From assembly GCF_947500075.1 (NCBI RefSeq), contig NZ_CANMQS010000005.1, positions 124,001 to 188,000 on the forward strand: a stretch of 64,000 nt of DNA, written 5' to 3'. Positions 44,221 to 53,018 of the stretch are shown here, in pieces. The notes under the pieces were generated by a model. The model was not told where the DNA came from. It ran no database searches and saw only the letters and a program-made list of their open reading frames with translations. This DNA is from an uncultured Sulfitobacter sp. (GTDB taxonomy: Bacteria; Pseudomonadota; Alphaproteobacteria; Rhodobacterales; Rhodobacteraceae). Position 1 is the stretch's first letter; each line of letters opens with the position of its first letter. The translations under genes were made by a program, and so were the position numbers.

Positions 44221-44973
44221 ATGGCTGATCCGTCATTTTTGCAAACAAAATCAGGGCGTAAGATCGCCTATCATCGCACCGGGGGGCGGGGGCCGTGGAT
44301 CGTTTTCCTCGGCGGCTTGAAATCCGACATGATGGGCACCAAGGCGGTCTATCTGGAAGAATGGGCCCGCGCGCAGGGGCGAGCTTACCTGCGGTTTGAC
44401 TATTCCGGCCATGGTGAGTCGTCAGGGGCATTCACCGACGGATGTATTGGCGACTGGGCCGAAGACACCCGCGATGCGGTGGCGGCATTGACCGAAGGCC
44501 CGATTGTCCCGGTGGGGTCATCGATGGGCGGCTGGCAGGCACTGCTGCTCAGCCGGGCGCAGCCGGAACGGATTGCCGGTCTGGTCACCATCGCCGCAGC
44601 ACCGGATTTCACCGAAGACGGCTATTGGGCGACATTCTCGCCTGAGCAGAAGACGCAGCTTGAACGCGACGGGTCGGTTGAACTGCCCTCGGACTATATG
44701 GAGCCCTACATCATCACGAAACGCATGATCGAGGACGGGCGCGATCAACTGGTTCTGCGCGCGCCCCTGCCGCTGCCGTTTCCGGTGCGGTTTCTGCAAG
44801 GCACGGCCGATACAGCCGTCAGCCTGGATACGGCGGTGCGCCTTCTGGAGCATGCAACGGGGCCAGACATGCAGCTGAGCCTGATCAAGGATGCAGACCA
44901 TCGATTCTCCGACGGCCCCTGTCTGGGGCTGATCACCGATGCCATTATCGATGCCCTGGGGGAGGGGGCATGA
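44221..44973 (+). CDS. Alpha/beta hydrolase, ABHD10-like
   Basis: 250 residues. VPVGSSMGGWQALLL holds the catalytic serine in GxSxG, LQGTADTAVSLD the acid and DADHRFSD the histidine. YFDYSGHGESSG is the strand-4 motif. It resembles the ABHD10/prolyl oligopeptidase-like acyl hydrolases. It is divergent from the ArsR-SRPBCC gene and overlaps the next gene by 4 nt. Confidence 0.83.
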   Translation: MADPSFLQTKSGRKIAYHRTGGRGPWIVFLGGLKSDMMGTKAVYLEEWARAQGRAYLRFDYSGHGESSGAFTDGCIGDWAEDTRDAVAALTEGPIVPVGSSMGGWQALLLSRAQPERIAGLVTIAAAPDFTEDGYWATFSPEQKTQLERDGSVELPSDYMEPYIITKRMIEDGRDQLVLRAPLPLPFPVRFLQGTADTAVSLDTAVRLLEHATGPDMQLSLIKDADHRFSDGPCLGLITDAIIDALGEGA

Positions 44974-45950
44974 GATCTTTCCTCAAAACACTGCTTTATG
45001 TCGTCCTGGCGCTGATGGTGCTGGTTGTGGCGCTGTTCCTTTTCGGTCCTTACGAAAGCAGTGATCTGAGCACCGATTTTGACGACACGGGGATGCAGGC
45101 GGGCGTGTCGGCGTATCTCACCACGCAGGAGGCGCGCTTTGATGACATCACGCCGGGGACGGAGAAACGTGTGATCTGGTATGACGTGCCAGACGCGCGG
45201 ACGGAAATCGCGGTGCTCTACCTACATGGCTTTTCCGCCACCGCGCAGGAAATCCGCCCGGTGCCCGATCTGGTTGCGGATGGGCTGGGGGCCAATCTGG
45301 TCTACACCCGGCTTGCAGGTCATGGCCGGACCGGAGAGGCGCTGGCCGAAGCAAGTGTTGCGGACTGGATGAAGGACGTCGCCGAAGGGTTGGCCGCCGC
45401 CCGGATGGTGGGGGAGCGGGTTGTGATCATTTCAACCTCCACCGGAGGCACGCTTGCCGCGGCGGTGGCGGTGGATGAAAGCCTCTCTCAGGACGTGGCC
45501 GGGATCGTCTTTGTCTCCCCCAATTTCGGGATCAACAACCCGCTTGCCCCGTTGCTGACCTTTCCTGCCGCGCGCTATTGGCTGCCGATGCTGGCGGGCC
45601 ACGAACGCAGCTTTGAGCCGCACAATGCGCAGCAGGGGGTGTTCTGGACCACGCGCTACCCCAGTGTCGCGACCCTGCCGATGGCAGCCCTTGTGCGCGA
45701 AGTGGTCGGGCTGGATCTGAGCGTGACGGAAATCCCGGCGTTGTTCATGTTCTCAAAGGACGATACCGTGGTTTTGCCCCAGAAGACCGCAGAGGTTGCC
45801 GCGCGCTGGGGCGGAGAGGCCGTGATCCTGCACCCCGATCTGGGCCCGGAGGATGATCCGGACGCCCATGTGATTGCCGGAGACATCATGTCACCGGGAC
45901 AAACGGAGAGCGCGGCAGAACGCATGCTTGAATGGATCAGGGGGTTGTGA
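44970..45950 (+). CDS. Membrane-anchored alpha/beta hydrolase
   Basis: 326 residues with an uncleaved N-terminal membrane anchor (FLKTLLYVVLALMVLVVALFLF). VLYLHGFSATAQE is the oxyanion region; VIISTSTGGTLAAAVA contains the nucleophile in SxSxG form; FMFSKDDTVVLP and the late DPDAHVIAG supply acid and histidine. A likely periplasm-facing esterase. ATGA overlap with the upstream hydrolase. Confidence 0.8.
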   Translation: MRSFLKTLLYVVLALMVLVVALFLFGPYESSDLSTDFDDTGMQAGVSAYLTTQEARFDDITPGTEKRVIWYDVPDARTEIAVLYLHGFSATAQEIRPVPDLVADGLGANLVYTRLAGHGRTGEALAEASVADWMKDVAEGLAAARMVGERVVIISTSTGGTLAAAVAVDESLSQDVAGIVFVSPNFGINNPLAPLLTFPAARYWLPMLAGHERSFEPHNAQQGVFWTTRYPSVATLPMAALVREVVGLDLSVTEIPALFMFSKDDTVVLPQKTAEVAARWGGEAVILHPDLGPEDDPDAHVIAGDIMSPGQTESAAERMLEWIRGL

Positions 45951-46378
45951 TGGATCAACGGATTTCGCTTGTGACATTGGGGGCAAAGGACGTGCCGGTG
46001 CTGGCCGCGTTCTATGACGCTTTGGGCTGGCAGCGGGTTGAAACGCAGGATGGTGTGGTGGCCTATGATCTGATCGGGCAGACGCTTGGCCTCTATCCGC
46101 TTGAAAAGCTGGCAGAAGACATCGGTGTGCCGGTCGACACTCTGGGACGGGGTGCGGTGACGCTGGGGTATAATGTGCGCGACAAGGCGGATGTGGCGGC
46201 CATTCTCGACCGCGTTGAGGCTGCTGGGGGCCGCGTGCTGAAACCGGCAGCGGATGTGTTCTGGGGCGGGCACCACGGGTATTTCGCCGACCCCGAAGGA
46301 CATATTTGGGAAGTGGCGCATAACCCGTTCTCTCCGCTGAGCGACGCGGGTGCTTTCCGCTGGAACGGCTACGGCTGA
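45950..46378 (+). CDS. VOC-family protein
   Basis: 142 residues: RISLVTLGAKDVPVLAAFYDALGW opens the VOC fold and HHGYFADPEGHIWEVAHN closes it. Binds a metal and/or small ligand; substrate unknown. It starts on the last base of the preceding stop (TGATG), and its own stop overlaps the next start, so it is part of a four-gene coupled run. Confidence 0.82.
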   Translation: MDQRISLVTLGAKDVPVLAAFYDALGWQRVETQDGVVAYDLIGQTLGLYPLEKLAEDIGVPVDTLGRGAVTLGYNVRDKADVAAILDRVEAAGGRVLKPAADVFWGGHHGYFADPEGHIWEVAHNPFSPLSDAGAFRWNGYG

Positions 46379-47031
46379 TGCGTGCTCCCCGCAGCATGTG
46401 GAGCCTTGAGACCTTCGGGCGCATCCGCCTGTCCAGACATTTCTTCATGCGCGACTTCATGTATTCGGAAATCTCGGGCTATCACGGGATACCGAACGTG
46501 CCGGAAAATCCTGATCTGGTGATCGAGAACGGTCGCGCGTTTTGCACTGCATTGATGGACCCGTTGGAGGAAACCTTTGGTCGCGTTGCGGTGCGCTCTG
46601 GCTATCGCTCTGCCACGTTGAACAGATACGGCAATGACAACCGGCTGAACTGCGCGCGCAATGACCATCCGCTGGAGTGTCACATCTGGGACCGGGGGAC
46701 CGGCGCGGATGCCATTGCCGGGGCCAGTGTGGTGATCCCGTGGTTTGCCGATCAATACGATCAGGGACGCGACTGGCGCGATCTGGCGTGGTGGGTGCAT
46801 GACCATCTGCCCTATTCGGAGATGTGGTTTTTCCCCAAACTGGCGGCGTTCAATCTGGTCTGGCGGCCCAATCCGCAGCGCACGATTTCAAGCTATATGG
46901 CGCCGCGCGGGATGCTCTTGCGTGCAGGAGAGACCCCGGAGGAGCCGCTGGCGGCGCGCCGGAAACGCTATGCGGACTTCCCGCCGCTAGGTGGCATTGA
47001 TCTGCCGATGCGGCCTGTTGCAGCGCCCTGA
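46378..47031 (+). CDS. M15-type (Hedgehog/VanY fold) peptidase-like protein
   Basis: 217 residues. VAVRSGYRSATLN then ARNDHPLECHIWDRGTGADAIAG is the M15_3-like pattern (SGYRS followed by a His-x-Asp metal site), although the HIWD spacing is not classic. The function may be D-Ala-D-Ala or peptidoglycan hydrolysis, but no signal peptide is present, so a cytosolic role is possible. Coupled by TGATG overlap. Confidence 0.65.
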   Translation: MRAPRSMWSLETFGRIRLSRHFFMRDFMYSEISGYHGIPNVPENPDLVIENGRAFCTALMDPLEETFGRVAVRSGYRSATLNRYGNDNRLNCARNDHPLECHIWDRGTGADAIAGASVVIPWFADQYDQGRDWRDLAWWVHDHLPYSEMWFFPKLAAFNLVWRPNPQRTISSYMAPRGMLLRAGETPEEPLAARRKRYADFPPLGGIDLPMRPVAAP

Positions 47032-47103
47032 TGGCGCAGCTATAGGTGGCCCGATTTCGCACCCGCGGCATGAAGACCAAGGGGTGCCTGAGTGGAGAGC
47101 CGG

Positions 47104-47814
47104 ATGATTGAACCGCTGGTATTGCTGCCCGGCATGATGTGTGATGCGCGCCTGTTTGGCCCGCAGATTGCTGAGTTGTCCTCCGAAATGCCAGTGATGG
47201 TCGCGCCTGTCTCTCAAGGAGAGCGGATTGAGGAAATCGCGTCAAACCTGCTGGGCGCCTTACCCGCGCGGTTCGCGCTGGCCGGGCTCAGCATGGGCGG
47301 GATCGTGGCGATGGAAATCCTGCGCCGCGCGCCCGATCGGGTCAGCCGTCTGGCGTTGATGGACACCAATCCGCTGGCCGAGACACCCGTGGTTGCAGCC
47401 AATCGGGAGCCGCAGATCGTCAAGGTGCGTTCGGGTCGGTTGATCGAAGTGATGCGCGATGAAATGAAGCCGAATTATCTGGCGCCGGGGCCGCAGCGCG
47501 CGGATGTGCTGGCGCTGGTGATGGACATGGCAGAGGTGTTGGGGCCGGAGGTGTTCATCCGGCAATCGCGCGCTTTGCAGCGGCGGCGCGATCAGCAGGT
47601 GACGTTGCGCAAATGCCGCGTGCCTACATTGGTGATGTGCGGCGCGCATGATGCGCTCTGCCCGGTCAAACGCCATAGTTTCATGGCCGAACTCATTCCG
47701 GGCGCGGAATTGCGGGTCATCGAAGGGGCGGGCCATCTGCCCACGCTTGAGACACCGGAAGAGGCAACTGCGGCCCTCCGCGACTGGATGCGCCAGCCTT
47801 TGGTGCTGCGTTAG
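47104..47814 (+). CDS. Alpha/beta hydrolase
   Basis: 236 residues. FALAGLSMGGIVAMEIL (GxSxG), CGAHDALCPV (acid) and GAGHLPTLE (His) make a complete triad. It belongs to the large esterase/lyase group. GGAG lies 7 nt before the ATG; a GTG four codons upstream is possible. A 72-bp gap separates it from the preceding run. Confidence 0.83.
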   Translation: MIEPLVLLPGMMCDARLFGPQIAELSSEMPVMVAPVSQGERIEEIASNLLGALPARFALAGLSMGGIVAMEILRRAPDRVSRLALMDTNPLAETPVVAANREPQIVKVRSGRLIEVMRDEMKPNYLAPGPQRADVLALVMDMAEVLGPEVFIRQSRALQRRRDQQVTLRKCRVPTLVMCGAHDALCPVKRHSFMAELIPGAELRVIEGAGHLPTLETPEEATAALRDWMRQPLVLR

Positions 47815-47826
47815 GGGCGTGCTCTA

Positions 47827-48405
47827 CTAGGGCAGGGGCACAGCGGCGCGGTCTTCCCGGCTGACCAGCCGGACCTCGCGGGAGGGTTTTCCCGTCTCTA
47901 CGTCAAAGAACGGTGTCTGCTTCCAACGGCCTGAGATCAGGCAGGGCAACACGCGGGTGACCATTGTCATCAAGAGCTTCCCACCGCCCTTGTGACCCTG
48001 TTTGCCATCGGATTTCTTCACGAATGCCTGCGCCACGACGGGGCCAAGCGCGCTGTCATCTTCCAGATGGTCCGTGCGCAGGGAGGCAAAAGGCACCTTG
48101 GCCGTGCGCACCGTGTTGAACAACACCGCCCCGCAGCATTTGGCCTGCCAGCGCAGCAACCCTTTGGGAGAGAAGGAAAAGACCGCCAATTGATCTTCGC
48201 CCGCATCAATGCGGACCTTGTCAGGGGTGGTCTGATACAATTGCACGGCACCTGGGGCAGGGTCCGGCTGACCCGCATAGACTTCTGCGGCGCGACAATC
48301 GGTGCAGAAACATTCAATGCGGGTGCCGTTTGACCTGGAGACGCCGATCAGCCTCCCCCGAAGGGTGTTGCAGGTGCAGGCGAAGGGGAGATCGACGCCC
48401 GCCAT
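47827..48405 (-). CDS. GFA/CENP-V-like zinc protein (DUF6151)
   Basis: 192 residues. FACTCNTLRG, then IECFCTDCRAAEVY and WQAKCCGAVLFN give the cysteine set (CxC...CxxC...CC) of the glutathione-dependent formaldehyde-activating-like fold. No enzymatic role is known. It follows phaZ by three bases and may be read through from it. Confidence 0.75.
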   Translation of the reverse strand: MAGVDLPFACTCNTLRGRLIGVSRSNGTRIECFCTDCRAAEVYAGQPDPAPGAVQLYQTTPDKVRIDAGEDQLAVFSFSPKGLLRWQAKCCGAVLFNTVRTAKVPFASLRTDHLEDDSALGPVVAQAFVKKSDGKQGHKGGGKLLMTMVTRVLPCLISGRWKQTPFFDVETGKPSREVRLVSREDRAAVPLP

Positions 48406-48408
48406 GGC

Positions 48409-49695
48409 TTATGCCGCCGCGTTCTTGTTGGCCGGTTTCTTCTTGCGATAGCCGGGAGGTGTCGCCTGTTCATTATCATCGATGAAGTCGAGGACAAGCG
48501 GACGGATGTTGTTGCGCCAGCTTTTGCCCGCGAAGATACCATAGTGACCGGCACCTTCCTCAACGTGGCTTGCCTTCATGTTGTCAGGCAGGCCCGTCAG
48601 CAGATCAAGCGCTGCTATACACTGGCCGGGCGCGGAGATGTCATCCTTGGACCCTTCGACGGTCTTGACCGCGACATTGGTGATCTTGCCGATGTCGACC
48701 GGTTTGCCCTTCACCGTGAAGGCGTTCGAGGCGATCTCTCCGGTTTTGAAGATCCGTTCAACCGTAGACAGGTAGAATTCAGCGGGCATGTCCATCACAG
48801 CAAGGTATTCGTCATAGAACTTGTTGTGCTTGTCGTGCTCATGCGCTTCGCCGCGCATCACCCGGCTGATCTGGTTCTGGAAGGCATTTGTGTGGGTTTC
48901 GCTGTTCATGGAAATGAACGACGAAAGTTGCAGCAGACCGGGATATACTTTCCGGCCGACGCCTGCATATTTGAAGCCGACCCGCTGGATCATCAGTTCC
49001 TGAAGCTGGCCCATGGTCACGGAATGCCCGAAATCAGTCACTTCGGTCGGGGCCGCGTTGGGGTCAATCGGACCGCCGATCAGTGTCAGCGTGCTGGGCT
49101 GCGCGTCAGGATCTTCTTCCGCCAGATAGGCCGTTGCCGCCAGTGTCAGCGGGGCAGGTTGGCAGACTGCAATGACATGGGTGTCCGGCCCGAGGTGTTT
49201 CATGAAGTCGACAAGGTAGAGGGTATAATCCTCCACATCGAACTTGCCCGCGCTGACAGGAATATCGCGCGCGTTGTGCCAATCTGTAATGTAGACGTCG
49301 CAATCAGGCAGCAAACTGATCACCGTAGAGCGGAGCAGTGTGGCATAATGTCCCGACATCGGGGCGACCAGCAGCACTTTGCGTTTGGGAACGGTGCGGC
49401 CCTGGACGCGGAAGTGGATCAGATCGCCAAAGTCGCGTTTGATGACATGTTCCACGCTGACCAGACGGTCGGTGCCGTTGCTGCCAACAAATGAGGGGAT
49501 GTTCCAGTCTGGCTTCATCACCATCCGCGAGAACGTGCGTTCCGTGACCTCCCCCCAAGCTGCCATCCAGCTTAAGGCAGGGTTTGGAAACATCGAAAAA
49601 GCGGGGTAAGATGCCATGGCGAGCGCTGACGCGCCGAGCCATTGATTTGTGTTCCTGACGGTTTCCATCAGGTCGTAAGTTACCATATAGCGCAC
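48409..49695 (-). CDS. phaZ: Intracellular poly(3-hydroxybutyrate) depolymerase
   Basis: 428 residues. MRYMVTYDLMETVRNTNQWLGASALA is the opening of alphaproteobacterial PhaZ1. VIAVCQPAPL carries the Cys in the lipase-box position, GGPIDPNAAPTEVTD the conserved block, and EEGAGHYGIFAG the catalytic His. Degrades stored PHB granules. I chose the GTG at 49695 because AGGAG lies 9 nt upstream. Divergent from phaC over about 100 bp. Confidence 0.9.
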   Translation of the reverse strand: MRYMVTYDLMETVRNTNQWLGASALAMASYPAFSMFPNPALSWMAAWGEVTERTFSRMVMKPDWNIPSFVGSNGTDRLVSVEHVIKRDFGDLIHFRVQGRTVPKRKVLLVAPMSGHYATLLRSTVISLLPDCDVYITDWHNARDIPVSAGKFDVEDYTLYLVDFMKHLGPDTHVIAVCQPAPLTLAATAYLAEEDPDAQPSTLTLIGGPIDPNAAPTEVTDFGHSVTMGQLQELMIQRVGFKYAGVGRKVYPGLLQLSSFISMNSETHTNAFQNQISRVMRGEAHEHDKHNKFYDEYLAVMDMPAEFYLSTVERIFKTGEIASNAFTVKGKPVDIGKITNVAVKTVEGSKDDISAPGQCIAALDLLTGLPDNMKASHVEEGAGHYGIFAGKSWRNNIRPLVLDFIDDNEQATPPGYRKKKPANKNAAA

Positions 49696-49801
49696 GGGTG
49701 GGGTCTCCTTAATGTGGGCCCGAAACTGAGTACTCCGTCGCTCCCCTCCCGGCTCGGACGACGTAATGCTGCACCTGCGAAGATAAGAGGTAATTGTTAA
49801 G

Positions 49802-51607
49802 ATGACAACTAGAACCACGGATGCAGAAGTCCCGACTGAGGCTTCTATGGCACGGATGGCTGAGAATCTTAAGAAAGTGGAGCAGCTTACGGAACGTCTC
49901 AGTCAGGTGATGGCGCACCGGACGACGCACCAGCCCGCACTTGATGGACCGAATCAACAATTATTCGCGAAAGCAGCGCAGGCCTACATGGCTGAAGCGA
50001 TCCAGAACCCGGCAAAGCTGATGGAACATCAGATCGGATACTGGAGCCAGACCGTCACGCATTTCATGGAAGCCCAACAGGCACTGGCCAAGGGCAAGTT
50101 CGAAGCGCCGGAGGACCGCACCGGCAAAGATCGCCGCTTTGCCAATCCATTGTGGGAGAGCCACCCGTACTTCAATTACGTCAAGCAACAGTACCTCATC
50201 AACGCCAAGGCGCTGGAGCAGGCGGTTGACGCTGTCACCGACATGGAACCGCGCGAAAAGCAGCGTTTGGCCTACTTCAGCCGTCAGATCATTGACCTGA
50301 TGAGCCCGACCAATTTCCTCGCCACCAACCCCGATGCGCTGGAACGCGCGATTGAGACGGAGGGCGAAAGCCTGATCCGGGGGGTCGAGAATCTGATCTC
50401 TGATCTGGAAGCGAACAACGGCGAACTCATCGTCCGGCTGGCAGATGAGAGCGCGTTCGAACTGGGCCACAACATCGCGACCACACCGGGCAAGGTGGTG
50501 TTTCGCAACCGCATGTTTGAGCTGATCCAGTACAGCCCGACAACCAAGAAAGTGCATGAAACGCCTTTGCTGATCTTCCCGCCGTGGATCAACAAGTTCT
50601 ACATCCTTGATCTCAAGGCTCAGAATTCATTGGTGAAATGGGTCACGGATCAGGGATACACGCTGTTCATGGTGTCTTGGGTGAACCCCGATTCGTCCTA
50701 CCGTGAGGTCGGCATGGAAGATTATGTCGACAGCGGCTATCTGACCGCCATCGAAAAGGTGAAAGAGATCTGCGGCGTCAAGCAGATCAATGCGGTTGGG
50801 TATTGTATTGCCGGCACGACCCTGTCGCTGACGCTGTCCCTGCTCAAGCAACGCGGCGATAAATCAATCAAATCCGCGACCTTCTTTACCGCACTCACCG
50901 ATTTTTCTGATCAGGGGGAATTCCAGCCCTTCCTGACCGATGACTTCATTGACGGCATCGAAGCGGAGACGAAAGACAAGGGCATCCTGCCTTCCGTGAT
51001 CATGGCGCGGACGTTTTCGTTCCTGCGGTCCAACGACCTTGTCTATGGCCCAGCGGTCAAAAGCTACATGTTGGGAGAGACCCCGCCGGCCTTTGATCTG
51101 CTTTATTGGAACGGGGACGGGGCCAATCTGCCCGCAAGAATGGCGATGCAGTACCTGCGCGGGCTGTGTCAGCGCAATGAGCTGGCAGAGCAGGGGTTTG
51201 ATCTGATGGGCCACCATCTGGAACTGGGCGATGTTGATATACCGCTTTGCGCAATTGCCTGTGAGACCGATCATATCGCGCCTTGGAAAGACAGCTATCG
51301 CGGGATTCAGAAGATGGGGTCAGAGAACAAGACGTTCATTATGACCCAGTCCGGCCACATTGCCGGCATCGTCAACCCACCCAGCAAAAAGAAGTATGGT
51401 CACTATGCCAACACGGATCTGGATCTGGATCACACCGATTGGCTGAATGGGGCGGCCTTCCACGAAGGTTCCTGGTGGCCGCGGTGGGAAAAGTGGCTCA
51501 AGAAACGCTCCGGTCCGCAGGTTTCTGCACGTAAACCGGGAGAAAACGGTCAGGAAATTCTCGGCGATGCGCCGGGTACCTACGTCGCTGTGAAGGCAAA
51601 TCGCTGA
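49802..51607 (+). CDS. phaC: Class I polyhydroxyalkanoate synthase
   Basis: 601 residues. VGYCIAGTT holds the catalytic C335 in GxCxG, CETDHIAPW the Asp, QSGHIAGIVNPP the His, and PPWINKFYILDL plus HTDWLNGAAFHEGSWWPRW are class I signatures. It polymerises 3-hydroxyacyl-CoA to PHB on granules. Divergent from phaZ and 157 bp ahead of phaP. Confidence 0.95.
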   Translation: MTTRTTDAEVPTEASMARMAENLKKVEQLTERLSQVMAHRTTHQPALDGPNQQLFAKAAQAYMAEAIQNPAKLMEHQIGYWSQTVTHFMEAQQALAKGKFEAPEDRTGKDRRFANPLWESHPYFNYVKQQYLINAKALEQAVDAVTDMEPREKQRLAYFSRQIIDLMSPTNFLATNPDALERAIETEGESLIRGVENLISDLEANNGELIVRLADESAFELGHNIATTPGKVVFRNRMFELIQYSPTTKKVHETPLLIFPPWINKFYILDLKAQNSLVKWVTDQGYTLFMVSWVNPDSSYREVGMEDYVDSGYLTAIEKVKEICGVKQINAVGYCIAGTTLSLTLSLLKQRGDKSIKSATFFTALTDFSDQGEFQPFLTDDFIDGIEAETKDKGILPSVIMARTFSFLRSNDLVYGPAVKSYMLGETPPAFDLLYWNGDGANLPARMAMQYLRGLCQRNELAEQGFDLMGHHLELGDVDIPLCAIACETDHIAPWKDSYRGIQKMGSENKTFIMTQSGHIAGIVNPPSKKKYGHYANTDLDLDHTDWLNGAAFHEGSWWPRWEKWLKKRSGPQVSARKPGENGQEILGDAPGTYVAVKANR

Positions 51608-51643
51608 TAAGAAAGAGCTTTTGGTGCTATCTCTTTTGTTATG

Positions 51644-51680
51644 CTGCGGTGCAGAAAGTTCTTGAAATGCTGCGATGCAG
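51644..51680. promoter_or_regulatory. Two PhaR boxes upstream of phaP
   Basis: CTGCGGTGCAG (51644-51654) and CTGCGATGCAG (51670-51680) both match CTGC-N3-GCAG, the site reported for PhaR of related bacteria. The second sits between a TTGAAA -35 (51662) and a -10-like TAAGTA (51685), which fits repression of phaP. Confidence 0.72.
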
Positions 51681-51764
51681 CATGTAAGTAACGTATCGTC
51701 AAGCAAAGCGGGATGGACCGCGAAATGGGCGGGTCTTCCCGCACCGCACTGAAAGGACGATACA

Positions 51765-52208
51765 ATGGCTAAGACACCTGATATGACCGCAATGTTCAAA
51801 GACGTTATGGGTTCATTCCCTGTTGATACAGCGGCAATGGAAGACGCATTCAAGACAACCGCGACGCTGAACGAAAAGCTGTCCGGCGTGGCGCTGACCG
51901 CTGTTGAGAAATCCACCGAGATTTCCAGCAAGTGGACAAAAGAAACCGTCGCCAAGATGGCTGAGATGTCCAAGGCAAAAGCAGACCCGGCTGATTATGC
52001 AAAAGCGATGACCGACTTCGCTTCTGCCTCCGCCGAAACCGCTGCCGAGCATATGGCCGCTTTCGCTGAAATCGCGAAAAAAGTGCAGATGGACACCGTT
52101 GAGCTGATGATGGCGGCTGGCAAAGACATGCAGGAAGAAGCAACTGCTGCTGTCAAGAAAGCCACAGACGACGTTCAGACTGCGGCCAAGAAAGCCACAG
52201 CGAAGTAA
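51765..52208 (+). CDS. phaP: Phasin (PHB granule protein)
   Basis: 147 residues, almost all amphipathic helix with Ala/Lys-rich heptads (FKTTATLNEKLSGVALTAVEKS and VKKATDDVQTAAKKATAK). Phasins coat PHB granules. AAAGGA lies 7 nt before the ATG. Flanked by PhaR boxes and a terminator. Confidence 0.9.
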   Translation: MAKTPDMTAMFKDVMGSFPVDTAAMEDAFKTTATLNEKLSGVALTAVEKSTEISSKWTKETVAKMAEMSKAKADPADYAKAMTDFASASAETAAEHMAAFAEIAKKVQMDTVELMMAAGKDMQEEATAAVKKATDDVQTAAKKATAK

Positions 52209-52294
52209 TCTGGTCCGGAATTGCTGTCGCCCGGGGGTGACAGCGGTGTAACCAGTGTGATGTTTCCGCCGCCTCTTTGTGGGGCTTCGCGGGG

Positions 52295-52328
52295 AAGGGC
52301 AGGCTGACAAAGCCTGCCCTTTCTTTTT
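52295..52328 (+). terminator. Terminator after phaP
   Basis: AAGGGCAGGC (52295-52304) and GCCTGCCCTT (52312-52321) pair and are followed by TCTTTTT. Confidence 0.85.
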
Positions 52329-52346
52329 GTGCTGCACTGCCCTAAT

Positions 52347-52357
52347 CTGCACTGCAG
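52347..52357. promoter_or_regulatory. PhaR box upstream of phaR
   Basis: CTGCACTGCAG, a third exact CTGC-N3-GCAG match, lies 20 bp before the phaR GTG and suggests autorepression. Confidence 0.68.
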
Positions 52358-52377
52358 CGTGCATTGGGAGGGCAGAA

Positions 52378-52935
52378 GTGGCCGATACGAAAAAGCCTTT
52401 GTTGATCAAACGGTATGCCTCACGGCGTCTCTACAACACGGAGACAAGCGATTATGTGACCCTCGATGATATTGCCGGGTTCATCCGTGATGGGCGCGAG
52501 GTGCAGATCGTTGATCTGAAATCGGGTGATGATCTGACCCGCCAGTATCTTCTTCAGATCATTGCAGAACATGAAAGCCGGGGCGAATCCATGCTGCCGG
52601 TTGAAGTGCTGAACGATCTCGTGCGCAGCTATATGTCCGGTGACGTTTCGGTGGTGCCGCAGTTCCTGCAAGCCTCCTTTGACATGCTGCGGGACGGGCA
52701 GGCGAAGATGATGGAAAACATGTCGTCGATGAACCCGATGAGCAAGATGCCCGGCATGGAAGTAATGCAGGCGCAGCAAGAAGCGTTCCTCAAGGCGATG
52801 ACAGGCGGATGGCCTGGCGGCAGCACCATGCCAAGCCCGGAGCCCGAAGCCGAGGAGCCGGAACAGGGCGACGATCTGGACGCCATCAAGCAGCAGCTTG
52901 CGGACCTTCAGGCGAAGCTTTCCAAGATCAAGTAA
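52378..52935 (+). CDS. phaR: PHA synthesis repressor PhaR
   Basis: 185 residues from a GTG with GGGAGG upstream. LLIKRYASRRLYNTETSDYVTLDDIA is the PhaR DNA/PHB-binding domain, FLQASFDMLRDGQAKMMENM the second conserved block, and a Glu/Gln-rich helix ends the protein. PhaR senses PHB and represses phaP and itself. Three CTGC-N3-GCAG boxes in this locus support that. Confidence 0.92.
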   Translation: MADTKKPLLIKRYASRRLYNTETSDYVTLDDIAGFIRDGREVQIVDLKSGDDLTRQYLLQIIAEHESRGESMLPVEVLNDLVRSYMSGDVSVVPQFLQASFDMLRDGQAKMMENMSSMNPMSKMPGMEVMQAQQEAFLKAMTGGWPGGSTMPSPEPEAEEPEQGDDLDAIKQQLADLQAKLSKIK

Positions 52936-53018
52936 CGGACTGGATCGGTGGGCCAGACAGGAAGGCCGGGGCAAAACCCCGACCCGACCCGACCTGCGGC
53001 TGTTGGTTGACCGCGCTG

